Of a stretch of 43,577 bases of DNA, positions 33,301-42,629 are shown one piece after another. Numbering within the stretch: position 1 is the first letter of the stretch; every line of letters begins with the position of its first letter. The stretch spans positions 1-43,577 of the forward strand of contig JAFVUY010000142.1 of NCBI GenBank assembly GCA_017502465.1, read 5' to 3'. Origin of the DNA: Bacilli bacterium. Lineage in GTDB: Bacteria; Bacillota_I; Bacilli_A; RFN20; CAG-826. The translations under genes and the position numbers were made by a program. Under the pieces are notes generated by a model. It worked only from the letters and a program-made list of their open reading frames with translations. It did no database searches and was not told where the DNA came from.

Positions 33301-36300
33301 CTTCAGCCTCCAGGAAAACTCAGAATCAATAGGCTTTTTAGTTAGTGTTATAAATTACGCAAAACTATATAAAACCTATGATTTAAGAAAAATTACTGAC
33401 GGATATACTGTTGGAAATTTAGGCGAATCTATTAGAATTGTTGACCCTAGTTGTTTGCCTAGAAATTTAATAGACATAAAAGAAGAAAATTCAGAGTTTG
33501 GAATAAGAACGTGGTTTTTTGTTGACCCTAGTTATCAAAGTGTTGACGTCGGTGGTTTTTATGTGCCAACAACCGATAAAATGTTTTTATTGCTTGATGA
33601 GGTTGCTCCTTTATTTAATACTACTAATAGGCACGAGAAAACACATTATTTTGAATCTGAGTATCCTGAATTATATAAAACCTACAAAAACGAAATAGGT
33701 AAGGTGTTGACACAAAAAGAAAAAGATTTTCTTTATGAAAAATACTATTCTGGTTATAAAAAAGAATATGACTCAATTCCTGTTTCAAGGTTTGAAGACT
33801 ATATTTGGGGCGAAGTTTATGCAAATATTTATTCATTGAAAGATATATCTCATATTAAAAATAAGCAAGGTATTTACAAAGTTAATGAAGAGTTTGACGC
33901 AAGGCTTAAATCAGAGTTTGGTATAGAGCACGAAATAATGTATGCTCTTCCTGAAGAAGATTCTAACGGCAATAAATTGTCTGAAAATCAACGTAAATTC
34001 TTTGCGGACAGCAAAGTTGTTGATGAAAATGGGAAATTATTACCTGTTTATCACGGAACGGGAAATAATAATTTTACTATTTTTGATATTAAAAAATCAA
34101 AGTCAACAGGTTTATTAGGTCAAGGTTTCTACTTTACAAGTAATTTATCAGAGGCAACGGAGAAATACGCTAAGAAAAATGGGCGTGTTGTATCTGCTTA
34201 TTTAAACATTAAAAAACCTCTTGAGGTTGATTTAGTGCATAAATCTTCTATTATAAGCAAGTTAAGAGATGAGTTTGGAGGAACTTTTGACGTTGATTAT
34301 TATGTTTATAGTGCTAGATATAGAGATAGGGTTGATACAAAGCGTTTGTTGGAACTTATAAGGAAACAGGGTTATGACGGAATAATAAATAAACAAAAAG
34401 GTTATTATGTTGCTCTCGACTCTAATCAAATTAAAGAAACAACAAACACCAGTCCAACGTCTGATAACGACATAAGATATGCAATTCCAAATAGAGACTC
34501 TTACGGCGACGCTCTTAGTGATGAACAAGTAAAATATTTTAAAAATAGTAGCGTTCTTGATGAGAGTGGTAGGTTGTTGGTTTTATATCATCAAACAGGT
34601 TCAGAGTTTACCGTTTTTGATACAAATAAACAGGGGGCAGGTCATAGTGATTATGAAATGCCGCACGGTATATTTTTAAAGCCTACCGCCGCCAACATAG
34701 GTCTTAAAGGCGATAAACAAATGCGATTATATGCAAATATCACAAGACCTCTTGTTTTTATGAACCGTGAGCAAGCACAAAGCTATTGGCGACAAAATAT
34801 AGAGGGATATGATTCAATAATTAACGAAATTGCCGACAATGACAAAAAATACAATGAGCTGTTTGAGGAATATTTTTCAGAAAAGCGTCTTGCACGACGC
34901 AAGGGTTTACAGTTTTCAGAATTAACTGACGAGCAACTTGATAGCATTATCGAAGAAAGTACAAAAATGTGTGATGAGGTTTTGAAAGAGTGGCGTTCCG
35001 AAAATAGTAAAGCTGATAAAAGAGCTAAGGAGCTTATAGACAATTATTTGGAAGATTCAGGATATGACGGAATACATATCTTCGAGGATAGAGGTTCATT
35101 TGGAAGAAGCGTTGAAACGTGGATAGCACTCAAACCAAATCAAGTAAAAAATACCTCTAACTTTAAACCAACAAATGATGATGATATTCGATATGCGTTA
35201 ATTGAGGTTGATTCAGAAAATAACACTCTCTCAAGCGAACAAATTGAATATTTTAAAAAATCTAAAGTTGTTGATGATTTAGGTCGATTGCAAATAGTAT
35301 ATCACGGCACAAATAACAACTTCTTTACATTTAACAAAGCTCTAATTGGTACAAATACAAACAATCTAGGAATTTTTGGAAACGGTTTTTATTTTACAAA
35401 TAATAAAACACTTGCAAAAACTTATAATAGAAAAAATGGCTCACTTGCAAAAGACGGCTCAGGGCAAATTATGGAATTATATATAAACATTGAAAAACCG
35501 TTTATATATACCGACAAAAACGCTGCAAGTATAGCTAAAGACTTAAACTTTCCAAAGAATAGAATTAAAAACAATGTTTTATTACCTATAGTTAACGCAA
35601 AAGATATATTGTCGTTTACAAAATCGCTAAAAGATAGTGGGTATGACGGTGTAATATATGATTACGGAGACGGAACTAAAGAATATGTTGCGTTTAACCC
35701 TAATCAAATCAAAAGAGTTGATAATAAAAAACCTACACTTAATGACGATATTCGTTTTGCTCTACAAGAAGATGAAAATCAAGCAGTTGGGGGTTTAACA
35801 AAGGCACAAAGAGCTAAGTTTGTTGCAAATAATACCAGGTTAAAAGTATATTCTAAGCTTGACGCAACTGAAGTTATCAATAGTATTATTGATGAAAGAT
35901 TGGTTCTTGACGATAAATATGGTGTGTTGAGTAAAAAAGATAAAAATGCAGTTATTGATAGATTATTTACAAAATTAAACAATACTTCTGAGGGTTATAG
36001 AAGTGGCGTAGCCTTAAGTATTGCTGACTATATAATTGAAAGAACTGTTTTGCAGGATATGTATGACACTGCTGATTATTCTGACGAGATGAGAGTTTTA
36101 ACTGTATTGCGTAGTTATATGCACAATATTGACCTGAGTGGAATACAGGGCGAAATACGTCATAAATATGATACAAAAAATTCAATCAATTTGGTATGGG
36201 GTAGCAAAACTAGCAAACAAACTCCTGATACAATAGCTCAAGAGCTTGCTGAAGAGGGAATTTTTATCGACGCTATCAATGAGGCAGACATTTTCTTCCA

Positions 36301-39300
36301 AATGATAGATAGATATGAATCTGCTAAGCGAACAGTAAACGAAAGAGCAAAAACTATAAGATTGAAAAATTATGGCTCTGAATCAAAAATTCAACAGTTA
36401 AGACAAGAAATAGCAAAAGATATACTTTTAGCTTATGACGAAAAAGGAACTCAATCTAAGTATGGTAAATTAGTTGATAAATACACTGAAAAGATTAAGA
36501 ACTTAAAAGAACAAGTAAAAGATATTTCAAGAAGAAATATTTTAATAAACAACGTTCTTGATAGGGCTCAAAGAATGAAAGAGTTGAAGTTAGGAATATT
36601 CCTAAATGCTACAGCGTATAAGAGTGATATTTTTAAGCAGTCAATAGAAAAGCTAACCAGGGTTAAGTATAGGGGCAACCTTAATGCTACAGGAACTAGA
36701 GCCGTAATGGCTGACTTGTTAAAGTGGTACACAAGGGAAAACCCTTTCCTTGAAGACTGTTTTAATGAAGACGTAGAGTTTATGCTTGAGCAGCTTGCAG
36801 GTGGCGGCAAAGTATATAGCAATACAGACCTTGAAATGCTTAGAAATGTTATGTCTTACTTTGTTACTTTTGTAGAAAATTACAATAGAGTTTATAAACA
36901 AGGTAAGTGGATAGAGGCTATTCCTGAGGCTGAAAGGTATATAAAAACTATTCACAATAATGAAAATTTAAAGGTTGGTCTTCTTGGTAAGATAACTGAA
37001 AGTAGTTATATGCAAACGTTTGGCGACCCTATGACAGTTGCAAGACGTATGGATAGATATGAAAATGGTTTCTTCTCTGATATGATGATTGAATTGAGAG
37101 ACGCTAGTATTGACGCTGAAGTTTCAGAAATGGAAATAAAGCAAAAATATAACGAGTTTTTAACAAAAAATAAAAAATATGTTAAAAATTTACAAGAAAA
37201 TGTAACTTATAAAGGCGTAGAAATACCAAAAGCTCATCTTATAGGCTTGTATATGACTATGAAACGTGAGCAGGCACACGCAGGTTTGGTTTTAAGTGGT
37301 TTCTCTTTTATAGATAAAAAAGGAAAGAAAATTAGGGTTCCTGGTTTTGCTACAGGAGCAAGTTCAGAGGCTGATATTCTTACAGCTGTAGAAGATGAAA
37401 GAGTTGTGATTGATAAGTTATTATCCGCCACCGATAAAGAATATATTTCTATTTTAGAGGTTGGATACAATCAAGACGCTAAAAAACTAAAAGCTGATAG
37501 AGATATGCAAAGGTTGGGCTATACAAATGCTCAAGAAGATTATTATTATCCTATTAGACGTGGAAATATAGCCAAAAATGTAGATACTTCAGAATTTGCT
37601 GCAGAATTAGACAGGGTAAGCAATGCGTCATTTAACAAAGATACTGTTAAAGGTGCAAAACAAGAGCTGTTTATTGAATCTGCTGACACTGTATATAATA
37701 GACACATTAAAGCTGTTACAAAATACGCTTATTTATCTCCTGCTATAGATACGTTTAATAGACTATATAATTTAGACATTTCAGGAGATAGAAATAAACC
37801 TATTAGCGTAGCAACTGAAAGTCAAAACACGTGGTCTAAAGGAAAGCAGTATTTTAGTAAGCTAATATCAGATATTCAAGGAATACCGTCATCATCAAGC
37901 GAGGGTATGAAGCTGCTTAGTTTCTTGCGTGGTAGCTATGCAAAATTTCAACTTGGAGCAAACCCTAAAGTGTGGGTAACTCAGCTGTCTTCAATTTTTG
38001 CCTCATCTAGCATACTTGAAACAAACAGCATTATTAAAGGTATGACAGTTTCTGCTAAAGACGTAGATATTTATTGTCCTTTAGCTAAGCTTAGAAATTC
38101 AGATAATGCTGCAGCTATGGCTCAGGGTGTATTAGATAGAGTCGGCAAGGTCGGAAATGTTTTAATGGCTCCTATCGGCAAAGTGGATAGATTTGTTGTT
38201 AAGAGATTATTTGGAGCTTGTCAAGTTCAAGTGCAAAAAAATACAGGTGCCAAAATCGGTACCACTGCTAATAAAATTGAGGCAGGAAAACTTTTAAGAA
38301 AGGTTATCCTTGAAACTCAACAAAACTCAATTTCTACGGAAAGGTCTGCGGCTATGCGTTCAGGAAATGAGATTCTTAGAACCGTTACAATGTTCTCTGC
38401 AGATAGTATGAAAGTTATAGGGCGTGTTATAGATTCGTTTGGCGAATTGGGAGCGTTAAAAACTAAGTTAAAACAAACAAAGGATACTCAAGCTCAAGCT
38501 AAGATAAAAGCTCAGATTAAAATTGCTGAAAAGAAATGTTTTAAATCAGTAATTGCTCTCGTTACTTCTGCGGCGTTTATGGCAGGCGTAGCTAAGTTAT
38601 TCCGTTGGTTGTATGACAAAGAAGATGACAAAGAAAACTCTGCAGAAACCGTTATTGTAGACTTTGTAGGTAATTTGTTTGGGGGGTTGCCTTTGATTAG
38701 AGACGTTTATTCTAGGCTTGTTGAGGGATATAGCCTTGACAACTATGCTTATTCTGCATTAAACGATTTGTTGGATAGTGCAGCAAGTTTAATAAGTGTT
38801 GCAGAAAAACTTATGTCAGGAAACGCCTCTCAGCAAGATATTGCAAAGAGTATTAAGCAACTATCTTATGCTGCAGGTCAGATTTTGGGAATACCAACAA
38901 GAAATATTTACAATATTGCTTATGGTTTAACTAAACGAGTTAGTCCAACAAGTGCATACAAAATAGACAATGTTTTTTATAAGAAAAATTATCTTAACGA
39001 CTTAAAGAAAGCTATTGAAGATGATGATATTGAAATGGTTTCAATGTTGTTAAATCTTGTACTTGATGAGCGAACAGGGGGCGATTATAGTGAGAATACA
39101 TTATCTACATTAAGAAAACTGTATAGCTCAGGATATTCAGTTCTTCCTAAGAGTGTTGGGGATAGTATTTCTTATAATGGAGAGGAAATTCCTCTTTCAG
39201 AATCGCAAAAAACACAATTCAAAAAGACTTATAGTCAAGCCAATGCCTATGTAGATAAAATGATTTTGACAAGTAATTATAAAATGTTGTCTGAAGAGAA

Positions 39301-39763
39301 TAAAGCTAAAGCTATCAAACAAGTTTTTGACGCATATTATGCTAAAGCGGTAGCTGAAACTTTAGGTGTTGAAAATAATAACAATTTATTAACCTTGTCT
39401 AAATATATTTCTATTGACACACTTTCCCCTGTGTTTGTTGGTTTATCTTTAATAGAGTCAGATAAAGACTCTTCAGGTAAAACAATAACAGGCTCAAAAA
39501 AGAAGAAAGTTATTAAATACTTATTGACTCAGAATTTAAGCGACGAGCAAAGATTGTTTATCCTGGCTTATAAAGGATATTCAATTCAGGATAAAGAGTT
39601 TAGAGGTTATTCTGAAAAAATAGCAAAAAATAAATTATTAAAGTTTATTTTAGGCTTAAAAACGGCTACTCAAGCTGAAAAGGCTAAGCTTGCACAAATA
39701 TGTGGCTTTGAGGTAAAAAACGGTAAAATCATCTCTCAGACGCCTTTTAACGTGAATAAATAG
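30341..39763 (+). CDS. Giant polyvalent virion/ejection protein
   Basis: The 3140-aa product is far larger than typical internal virion proteins. Order: a Gly/Ala-rich hydrophobic region at ~124-175; a zincin motif HELTH at 729-733; a second HEKTH at 1098-1102; three tandem ADP-ribosyltransferase-like units, each with YHGT- or YHQT-type motif (Y1237, Y1416, Y1654), GYDG and NQ(I/V)K, and joined by DDIRYAL-type linkers; a helical region; and a hydrophobic segment at ~2732-2758. Polyvalent proteins of phages inject such enzymes with DNA to blunt host defences. Placement after the Hint protein and before scaffold suggests packaging inside the head. Targets are unknown. Confidence 0.85.
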   Translation: MKTLSMIKQENMYKSGASSLLSNNQKNTALSRIEEKQKLEEESSKNKGGFFGGLGYTFEKLGLGFLSSIEGIWDYSAGGLAKLFGADDWAEQQFANDWVDYNHADDWYNPTEGWKVAGDIAGGIGTSLPAIVTVAAAGAIAVASGGTLSPVAAGLISAGIAGLGAAGNATKEAYQQTGELSGKEFGYGALVGVTEGAIEGISAGIGVGTGQVVKNISKSFGKEIATSATRQTLGKAIVKGFIGEAFEEGVAELVSPVWARLTYDPNAKDATFQEIGYAALIGGLSGAIMGGADVSLRNITSTARGSKIAAENKQDGVLEMARELSVYEKQNNTQLESFELVNNVYNELQASMKKTNGTISTVKQKMLLGVLEKANTTAVFSPIVNKSAMNIVNNAEVIAERLTAFGYTDAKGNPLQFTAEQIRQGVDMNNPKSFSKALKTNDILRSLAVADATGQISINAAKFKESVLMGQQLSSQVDLNRFIETATESELQAVGEKLGIDNWETITNDQLLDKITQFVENDGVETYKKERLIIREAENIAPDTARNLPKVVNMTADGAARFILDDSQMAIIKEGNTYRTYDYTSKRLSKPLTKQELNKLIRQINKQRGQVAAEVTKQLEQESELKKQAAELDSYARENISNYNNLSAANQSMVRAVIRQGRAAGVSEDFVLTAARVAARSGLNIVFNKEASFVAANGTFADGAIDLKNNRIIINPESKNRTGEMILIHELTHAIYNLQNGVLQVAEGLETMSAEEKQAIRKRYSKIGKSGIVEISDEINAHFAEQTLSNKNILERLVAKKPTVKEKILNFFKSSSKDYKEDVKLTGAANKLFKQYKKLFDEFSAHNQGTNAVETTKTNQSKEAYALAKDEKSGYNNKQLDGIEEKDIPIKLQNVIIDYTAKDINNRLKAIQSSIKHNEDLLREAKVPKNLIPMFEKDLKELKNEERQSLLQQKAIEDQTRAYNNNNQQKWRLPEPYSERLREISQGFSLQENSESIGFLVSVINYAKLYKTYDLRKITDGYTVGNLGESIRIVDPSCLPRNLIDIKEENSEFGIRTWFFVDPSYQSVDVGGFYVPTTDKMFLLLDEVAPLFNTTNRHEKTHYFESEYPELYKTYKNEIGKVLTQKEKDFLYEKYYSGYKKEYDSIPVSRFEDYIWGEVYANIYSLKDISHIKNKQGIYKVNEEFDARLKSEFGIEHEIMYALPEEDSNGNKLSENQRKFFADSKVVDENGKLLPVYHGTGNNNFTIFDIKKSKSTGLLGQGFYFTSNLSEATEKYAKKNGRVVSAYLNIKKPLEVDLVHKSSIISKLRDEFGGTFDVDYYVYSARYRDRVDTKRLLELIRKQGYDGIINKQKGYYVALDSNQIKETTNTSPTSDNDIRYAIPNRDSYGDALSDEQVKYFKNSSVLDESGRLLVLYHQTGSEFTVFDTNKQGAGHSDYEMPHGIFLKPTAANIGLKGDKQMRLYANITRPLVFMNREQAQSYWRQNIEGYDSIINEIADNDKKYNELFEEYFSEKRLARRKGLQFSELTDEQLDSIIEESTKMCDEVLKEWRSENSKADKRAKELIDNYLEDSGYDGIHIFEDRGSFGRSVETWIALKPNQVKNTSNFKPTNDDDIRYALIEVDSENNTLSSEQIEYFKKSKVVDDLGRLQIVYHGTNNNFFTFNKALIGTNTNNLGIFGNGFYFTNNKTLAKTYNRKNGSLAKDGSGQIMELYINIEKPFIYTDKNAASIAKDLNFPKNRIKNNVLLPIVNAKDILSFTKSLKDSGYDGVIYDYGDGTKEYVAFNPNQIKRVDNKKPTLNDDIRFALQEDENQAVGGLTKAQRAKFVANNTRLKVYSKLDATEVINSIIDERLVLDDKYGVLSKKDKNAVIDRLFTKLNNTSEGYRSGVALSIADYIIERTVLQDMYDTADYSDEMRVLTVLRSYMHNIDLSGIQGEIRHKYDTKNSINLVWGSKTSKQTPDTIAQELAEEGIFIDAINEADIFFQMIDRYESAKRTVNERAKTIRLKNYGSESKIQQLRQEIAKDILLAYDEKGTQSKYGKLVDKYTEKIKNLKEQVKDISRRNILINNVLDRAQRMKELKLGIFLNATAYKSDIFKQSIEKLTRVKYRGNLNATGTRAVMADLLKWYTRENPFLEDCFNEDVEFMLEQLAGGGKVYSNTDLEMLRNVMSYFVTFVENYNRVYKQGKWIEAIPEAERYIKTIHNNENLKVGLLGKITESSYMQTFGDPMTVARRMDRYENGFFSDMMIELRDASIDAEVSEMEIKQKYNEFLTKNKKYVKNLQENVTYKGVEIPKAHLIGLYMTMKREQAHAGLVLSGFSFIDKKGKKIRVPGFATGASSEADILTAVEDERVVIDKLLSATDKEYISILEVGYNQDAKKLKADRDMQRLGYTNAQEDYYYPIRRGNIAKNVDTSEFAAELDRVSNASFNKDTVKGAKQELFIESADTVYNRHIKAVTKYAYLSPAIDTFNRLYNLDISGDRNKPISVATESQNTWSKGKQYFSKLISDIQGIPSSSSEGMKLLSFLRGSYAKFQLGANPKVWVTQLSSIFASSSILETNSIIKGMTVSAKDVDIYCPLAKLRNSDNAAAMAQGVLDRVGKVGNVLMAPIGKVDRFVVKRLFGACQVQVQKNTGAKIGTTANKIEAGKLLRKVILETQQNSISTERSAAMRSGNEILRTVTMFSADSMKVIGRVIDSFGELGALKTKLKQTKDTQAQAKIKAQIKIAEKKCFKSVIALVTSAAFMAGVAKLFRWLYDKEDDKENSAETVIVDFVGNLFGGLPLIRDVYSRLVEGYSLDNYAYSALNDLLDSAASLISVAEKLMSGNASQQDIAKSIKQLSYAAGQILGIPTRNIYNIAYGLTKRVSPTSAYKIDNVFYKKNYLNDLKKAIEDDDIEMVSMLLNLVLDERTGGDYSENTLSTLRKLYSSGYSVLPKSVGDSISYNGEEIPLSESQKTQFKKTYSQANAYVDKMILTSNYKMLSEENKAKAIKQVFDAYYAKAVAETLGVENNNNLLTLSKYISIDTLSPVFVGLSLIESDKDSSGKTITGSKKKKVIKYLLTQNLSDEQRLFILAYKGYSIQDKEFRGYSEKIAKNKLLKFILGLKTATQAEKAKLAQICGFEVKNGKIISQTPFNVNK

Positions 39764-39772
39764 GGACTAAAT
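39755..39772 (+). repeat. Second copy of the 18-mer late element
   Basis: AATAAATAGGGACTAAAT is identical to 23693-23710. It overlaps the last codons and TAG of the giant gene. With the second hairpin element downstream it marks the head of the scaffold/capsid unit. Confidence 0.55.
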
Positions 39773-39813
39773 CGAGTTAAATGTATGTTATTATTTATTC
39801 AGGAGGAAAGAGT

Positions 39814-39978
39814 ATGTTAAAAATTACTCCAACTGTGGAATCTGAAATTACGAAAATCGTTTGTCCTCACTGTAATACTAAAGTGCAAAGGATAGGCTTA
39901 ACAAAAGATAGTAAGGTCTGCGGACTTACATTTAAGTGTAGGTGCTGTGGAAAATTGTTTGAAGTTACAACTGAATAA
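39814..39978 (+). CDS. Zinc-ribbon small protein (KTR-like)
   Basis: The 54-aa product starts at ATG 39814 with AGGAGG at 39801; an ATG at 39781 is in frame but without an SD. CPHCNTK and, 20 residues on, CRCCGKLF form a two-knuckle zinc ribbon. The pattern recalls Cys-rich KTR mini-proteins of Firmicutes. It is inserted between the two halves of the late leader repeat, so it may be a later acquisition. Confidence 0.7.
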   Translation: MLKITPTVESEITKIVCPHCNTKVQRIGLTKDSKVCGLTFKCRCCGKLFEVTTE

Positions 39979-39987
39979 CATAAAACC

Positions 39988-40050
39988 AACGTGCCTAAGT
40001 CCAAAGAGATAGAGCCCTTAACTACAAAATAGTAGTTTGGGGCTCTTTTC
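39988..40050 (+). repeat. Late leader hairpin element, copy 2
   Basis: This is homologous to 23744-23810. AGAGCCCTTAACTAC pairs with GTAGTTTGGGGCTCT around AAAATA, followed by TTTTCTTT, making a good intrinsic terminator. It lies before the SD at about 40070 of the next unit. Both copies precede late structural genes. Confidence 0.7.
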
Positions 40051-40085
40051 TTTACAAAATTTATTAAAAAGGAGGAACTGTAGTT

Positions 40086-40217
40086 ATGAAACCAGGAAAA
40101 GACAACAGGTTTGCTACCAATAAGGGTGGCATTATTAAAGCTCCAAAGTCTGTGGGTACCGACTCTCCTAAGTCAACTATCGTAAAAGGTAGCGACCTTA
40201 GAAACGGTAAAAAATAA
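40086..40217 (+). CDS. Small basic structural-region protein
   Basis: The 43-aa product starts after AAGGAGGAAC. It is rich in Lys, Gly and Ser (KPGKDNRFATNKGGIIKAPK, then DSPKSTIVKGSDLRNGKK). Similar tiny basic proteins occur before scaffold genes in Firmicutes phages. A virion or assembly role is possible. It is too small for family assignment. Confidence 0.6.
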   Translation: MKPGKDNRFATNKGGIIKAPKSVGTDSPKSTIVKGSDLRNGKK

Positions 40218-40254
40218 ACCATTTAATATCTAATCAAAATAGGAGGAAATAACG

Positions 40255-41121
40255 ATGATTGATAAAGAAAAATTAGAGCTTGATGATGAGTTAGATGAAG
40301 AAGTTGATACTGAAGAAAGCGAAGAGCTAGAATCAGACACAACTAATGAAGATAACTCTGATGATGAGTTCGAATATGATGAAGACGGAAATATCATTAT
40401 CCCTGACGTTGTTGATGACGACGTAGAAGATGAAGATATTGACGAGAGTCAGGACGAAACTGAAGATGAAGACGAAAACGAGGGCTCGGATAAATCTGAA
40501 GAAGTAGTGGAGCCTGACAAAAAGAAAGACACTGAAAGCGAAGATAAAAAGAGAATTGCAGAGCTTGAGAAAGAGCTTAAAGCTTTAAAATCTCAAGGCA
40601 AAGAAACTTTATCTAAGTTGGGTGTTGAGGGCGATAACGTTCTTGAGGGCTTTGAAAAGTTGGCTGCAGAAGCAGATGATACAACTTTAGAAGAATATAA
40701 GAAAGCTAAAGCTGAAAAAGAAAGAGATAATCTTGCTAGAGAAATGTATCAGAGAAGTGAGTTTGAAAAGAAAATGAAAGCTGACCTTGCTGAAATTCAA
40801 GCAAATTATCCTGAAACTAAAAAATATGGCTCAATCACGGAAATAGAAAATTTTGCCAGGTTTGGGCAATTAAGAGATTTAGGCTTATCTCCAAAAGAAG
40901 CGTATGCTGCAGTCAACTCTAATAGTATTAGAGAAAATGTAGCTAATGCAGTTAAGCAAAAAAATCTTAATAATAAGGGACACCTTAACTCGGTTGTGCC
41001 TAAAAATTCTAAAGATGACTCAGTTACAATGACTAAAAGTGAATTGGCTGAGTGGAGGGATATTTTCCCTAACAAAACCGATAAAGAGATAATGGCTCTT
41101 TATAAACAATCAAAAAATTAA
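40255..41121 (+). CDS. Scaffolding protein
   Basis: The 288-aa product has residues ~1-110 almost wholly Asp/Glu-rich, then a helical coiled region (IAELEKELKALKSQGKETLS) and a basic C-terminal part. This acidic-then-helical plan, directly before decoration and capsid genes, fits a scaffold that shapes the procapsid and then leaves. The C-terminus has a short DIFPNKTDKEIMALYKQ helix likely to meet the capsid protein. Confidence 0.8.
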   Translation: MIDKEKLELDDELDEEVDTEESEELESDTTNEDNSDDEFEYDEDGNIIIPDVVDDDVEDEDIDESQDETEDEDENEGSDKSEEVVEPDKKKDTESEDKKRIAELEKELKALKSQGKETLSKLGVEGDNVLEGFEKLAAEADDTTLEEYKKAKAEKERDNLAREMYQRSEFEKKMKADLAEIQANYPETKKYGSITEIENFARFGQLRDLGLSPKEAYAAVNSNSIRENVANAVKQKNLNNKGHLNSVVPKNSKDDSVTMTKSELAEWRDIFPNKTDKEIMALYKQSKN

Positions 41122-41139
41122 AAACAGGAGGGACATTTT

Positions 41140-41538
41140 ATGTTCAGATTATTAAAAATCGAAAATGCAAGAATCAACGTTCCAGAGCCTGAATATTTGG
41201 AAGTAACAGCTAATGAAGCTGTTGAAATGGGCGAAGCTCTTGTATTATCAAGCGGAAAGCTTACAAAATGCGGAGCTACAGTTGCTCCTCAATTCATTGC
41301 TATGGGCAGTGTTGCTGCTGCCGCAGCCAAAAGAACTCTTGCTGTATGCAGAGTAGAAAAAAATCAGGTATATGAAGTGCCTGTAACAGCTGCTCCAACC
41401 AGCCTAAATGTTGGAGATAAAGTAACAATTCATACTGACGGACTACAAGTAACTGCAACTACTACAAGCGGCGTTGTAACAATCGTTGATATTAACGGTG
41501 CTGCTGTAGCAGGCGACAAAGTAGTAGTTAGAATTTAA
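41140..41538 (+). CDS. Capsid decoration/stabilising protein
   Basis: The 132-aa, beta-rich, Ala/Val/Thr-rich product (EAVEMGEALVLSSGKLTKCG, NVGDKVTIHTDGLQVTATT) lies between scaffold and major capsid genes. Small beta-tandem proteins here often decorate the head. The repeated GDKV pattern (GDKVTI, GDKVVV) suggests two similar sub-domains. Confidence 0.72.
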   Translation: MFRLLKIENARINVPEPEYLEVTANEAVEMGEALVLSSGKLTKCGATVAPQFIAMGSVAAAAAKRTLAVCRVEKNQVYEVPVTAAPTSLNVGDKVTIHTDGLQVTATTTSGVVTIVDINGAAVAGDKVVVRI

Positions 41539-41555
41539 TGTGGAGGTAAAAACTT

Positions 41556-42599
41556 ATGTCTAATTTTGTATATAGTAAAATGTCAGGTAAAAACGACCCA
41601 ATGATGGGTAAGTTTGAACACCCTATTAAAGCTCTTATTGAAAACGAGAGCAATATTTGCGAAAAGCAAAAAGGTATCTTAGATTTCTTGTTTAATATTG
41701 AGAAGTCTAATAGATATGCAGAAACAATTATCGGCGAATCAGATTTCGGAACTTTCCAACACGCTAAAGAGGGGCAAGGTGCTGAAAATGATAACGTTGA
41801 AACAACTTTCAAAAAAACAATCGAACATATTGCTTTTATGAAAGAATTTACAATTACTAAAGAAATGGCTGACGACGCTAAATTTGGTATGGGTGCTAAT
41901 ATGAAAAACAAACCACGTAAGTTTGTTAGAGCATACTATAAAACTCGTAACCAAATTGCAGCTCAGGCTCTTATCAATGGTACAAAAACAAGCTTTACAT
42001 TTAATAAGGCTGTTGTAGATTTAACTTGTCAAGACGGTCTTGCATTATTCAGCAACGCTCACAAATATGGCACTGAAAAAATGAAAGGCAAAACTCAAAC
42101 AAACTATTTCTACGGAGATATTTCAAGCTCTGCAGCTAAACTTGAAGAGGTTTTGGGCGTTCTTGCTAACAAGGTTAGAAACTTTAAAGATGAAAATGGC
42201 GAAACAATGGAATATGTAGCTGATATTGTTATTATTCCTTGCAATAGACCAAAACTTGAGGCTATGGTTAAAAAAGTTGTTGGCTCTGAAAGAACAGTTG
42301 GTAGCAACGACAACGATATTAACACTCAATACGGTAATTGGACTGTTGTTGTTCTTCCAGGTTGGGAAACAACTGACGATAGACTTATGGTAATGTCTTC
42401 TGAAGCTAATGAAAATTTGCTTGGTAATATGTTCTATAACAGAGTGCCACTTGATATTAGAAATAATATCGACGACCATACTCGTGATTTCTATTGGAAC
42501 GGTTATTGTCGTTTCGGCGTTGGCTTTAACTCTTGGAAACATATAGCTCTTGCAGTAAATAGTTCAACAGCTGTAACAGGAGCTACAAGTCTTGCATAG
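41556..42599 (+). CDS. Major capsid protein
   Basis: The 347-aa product is HK97-fold type by context and features: a helical N-arm, FMKEFTITKEMADDAKFGMG before the spine helix (KFVRAYYKTRNQIAAQALIN), a central GLALFSNAHKYG, and a C-terminal NGYCRFGVGFNSWKHIALA, which recurs in F-type capsids of podovirus-like phages. Strong SD (GTGGAGG). It is the most abundant virion protein by inference. Confidence 0.87.
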   Translation: MSNFVYSKMSGKNDPMMGKFEHPIKALIENESNICEKQKGILDFLFNIEKSNRYAETIIGESDFGTFQHAKEGQGAENDNVETTFKKTIEHIAFMKEFTITKEMADDAKFGMGANMKNKPRKFVRAYYKTRNQIAAQALINGTKTSFTFNKAVVDLTCQDGLALFSNAHKYGTEKMKGKTQTNYFYGDISSSAAKLEEVLGVLANKVRNFKDENGETMEYVADIVIIPCNRPKLEAMVKKVVGSERTVGSNDNDINTQYGNWTVVVLPGWETTDDRLMVMSSEANENLLGNMFYNRVPLDIRNNIDDHTRDFYWNGYCRFGVGFNSWKHIALAVNSSTAVTGATSLA

Positions 42600-42629
42600 T
42601 CAAGAAAGTTAGTTTAACAGGAGGGTATT

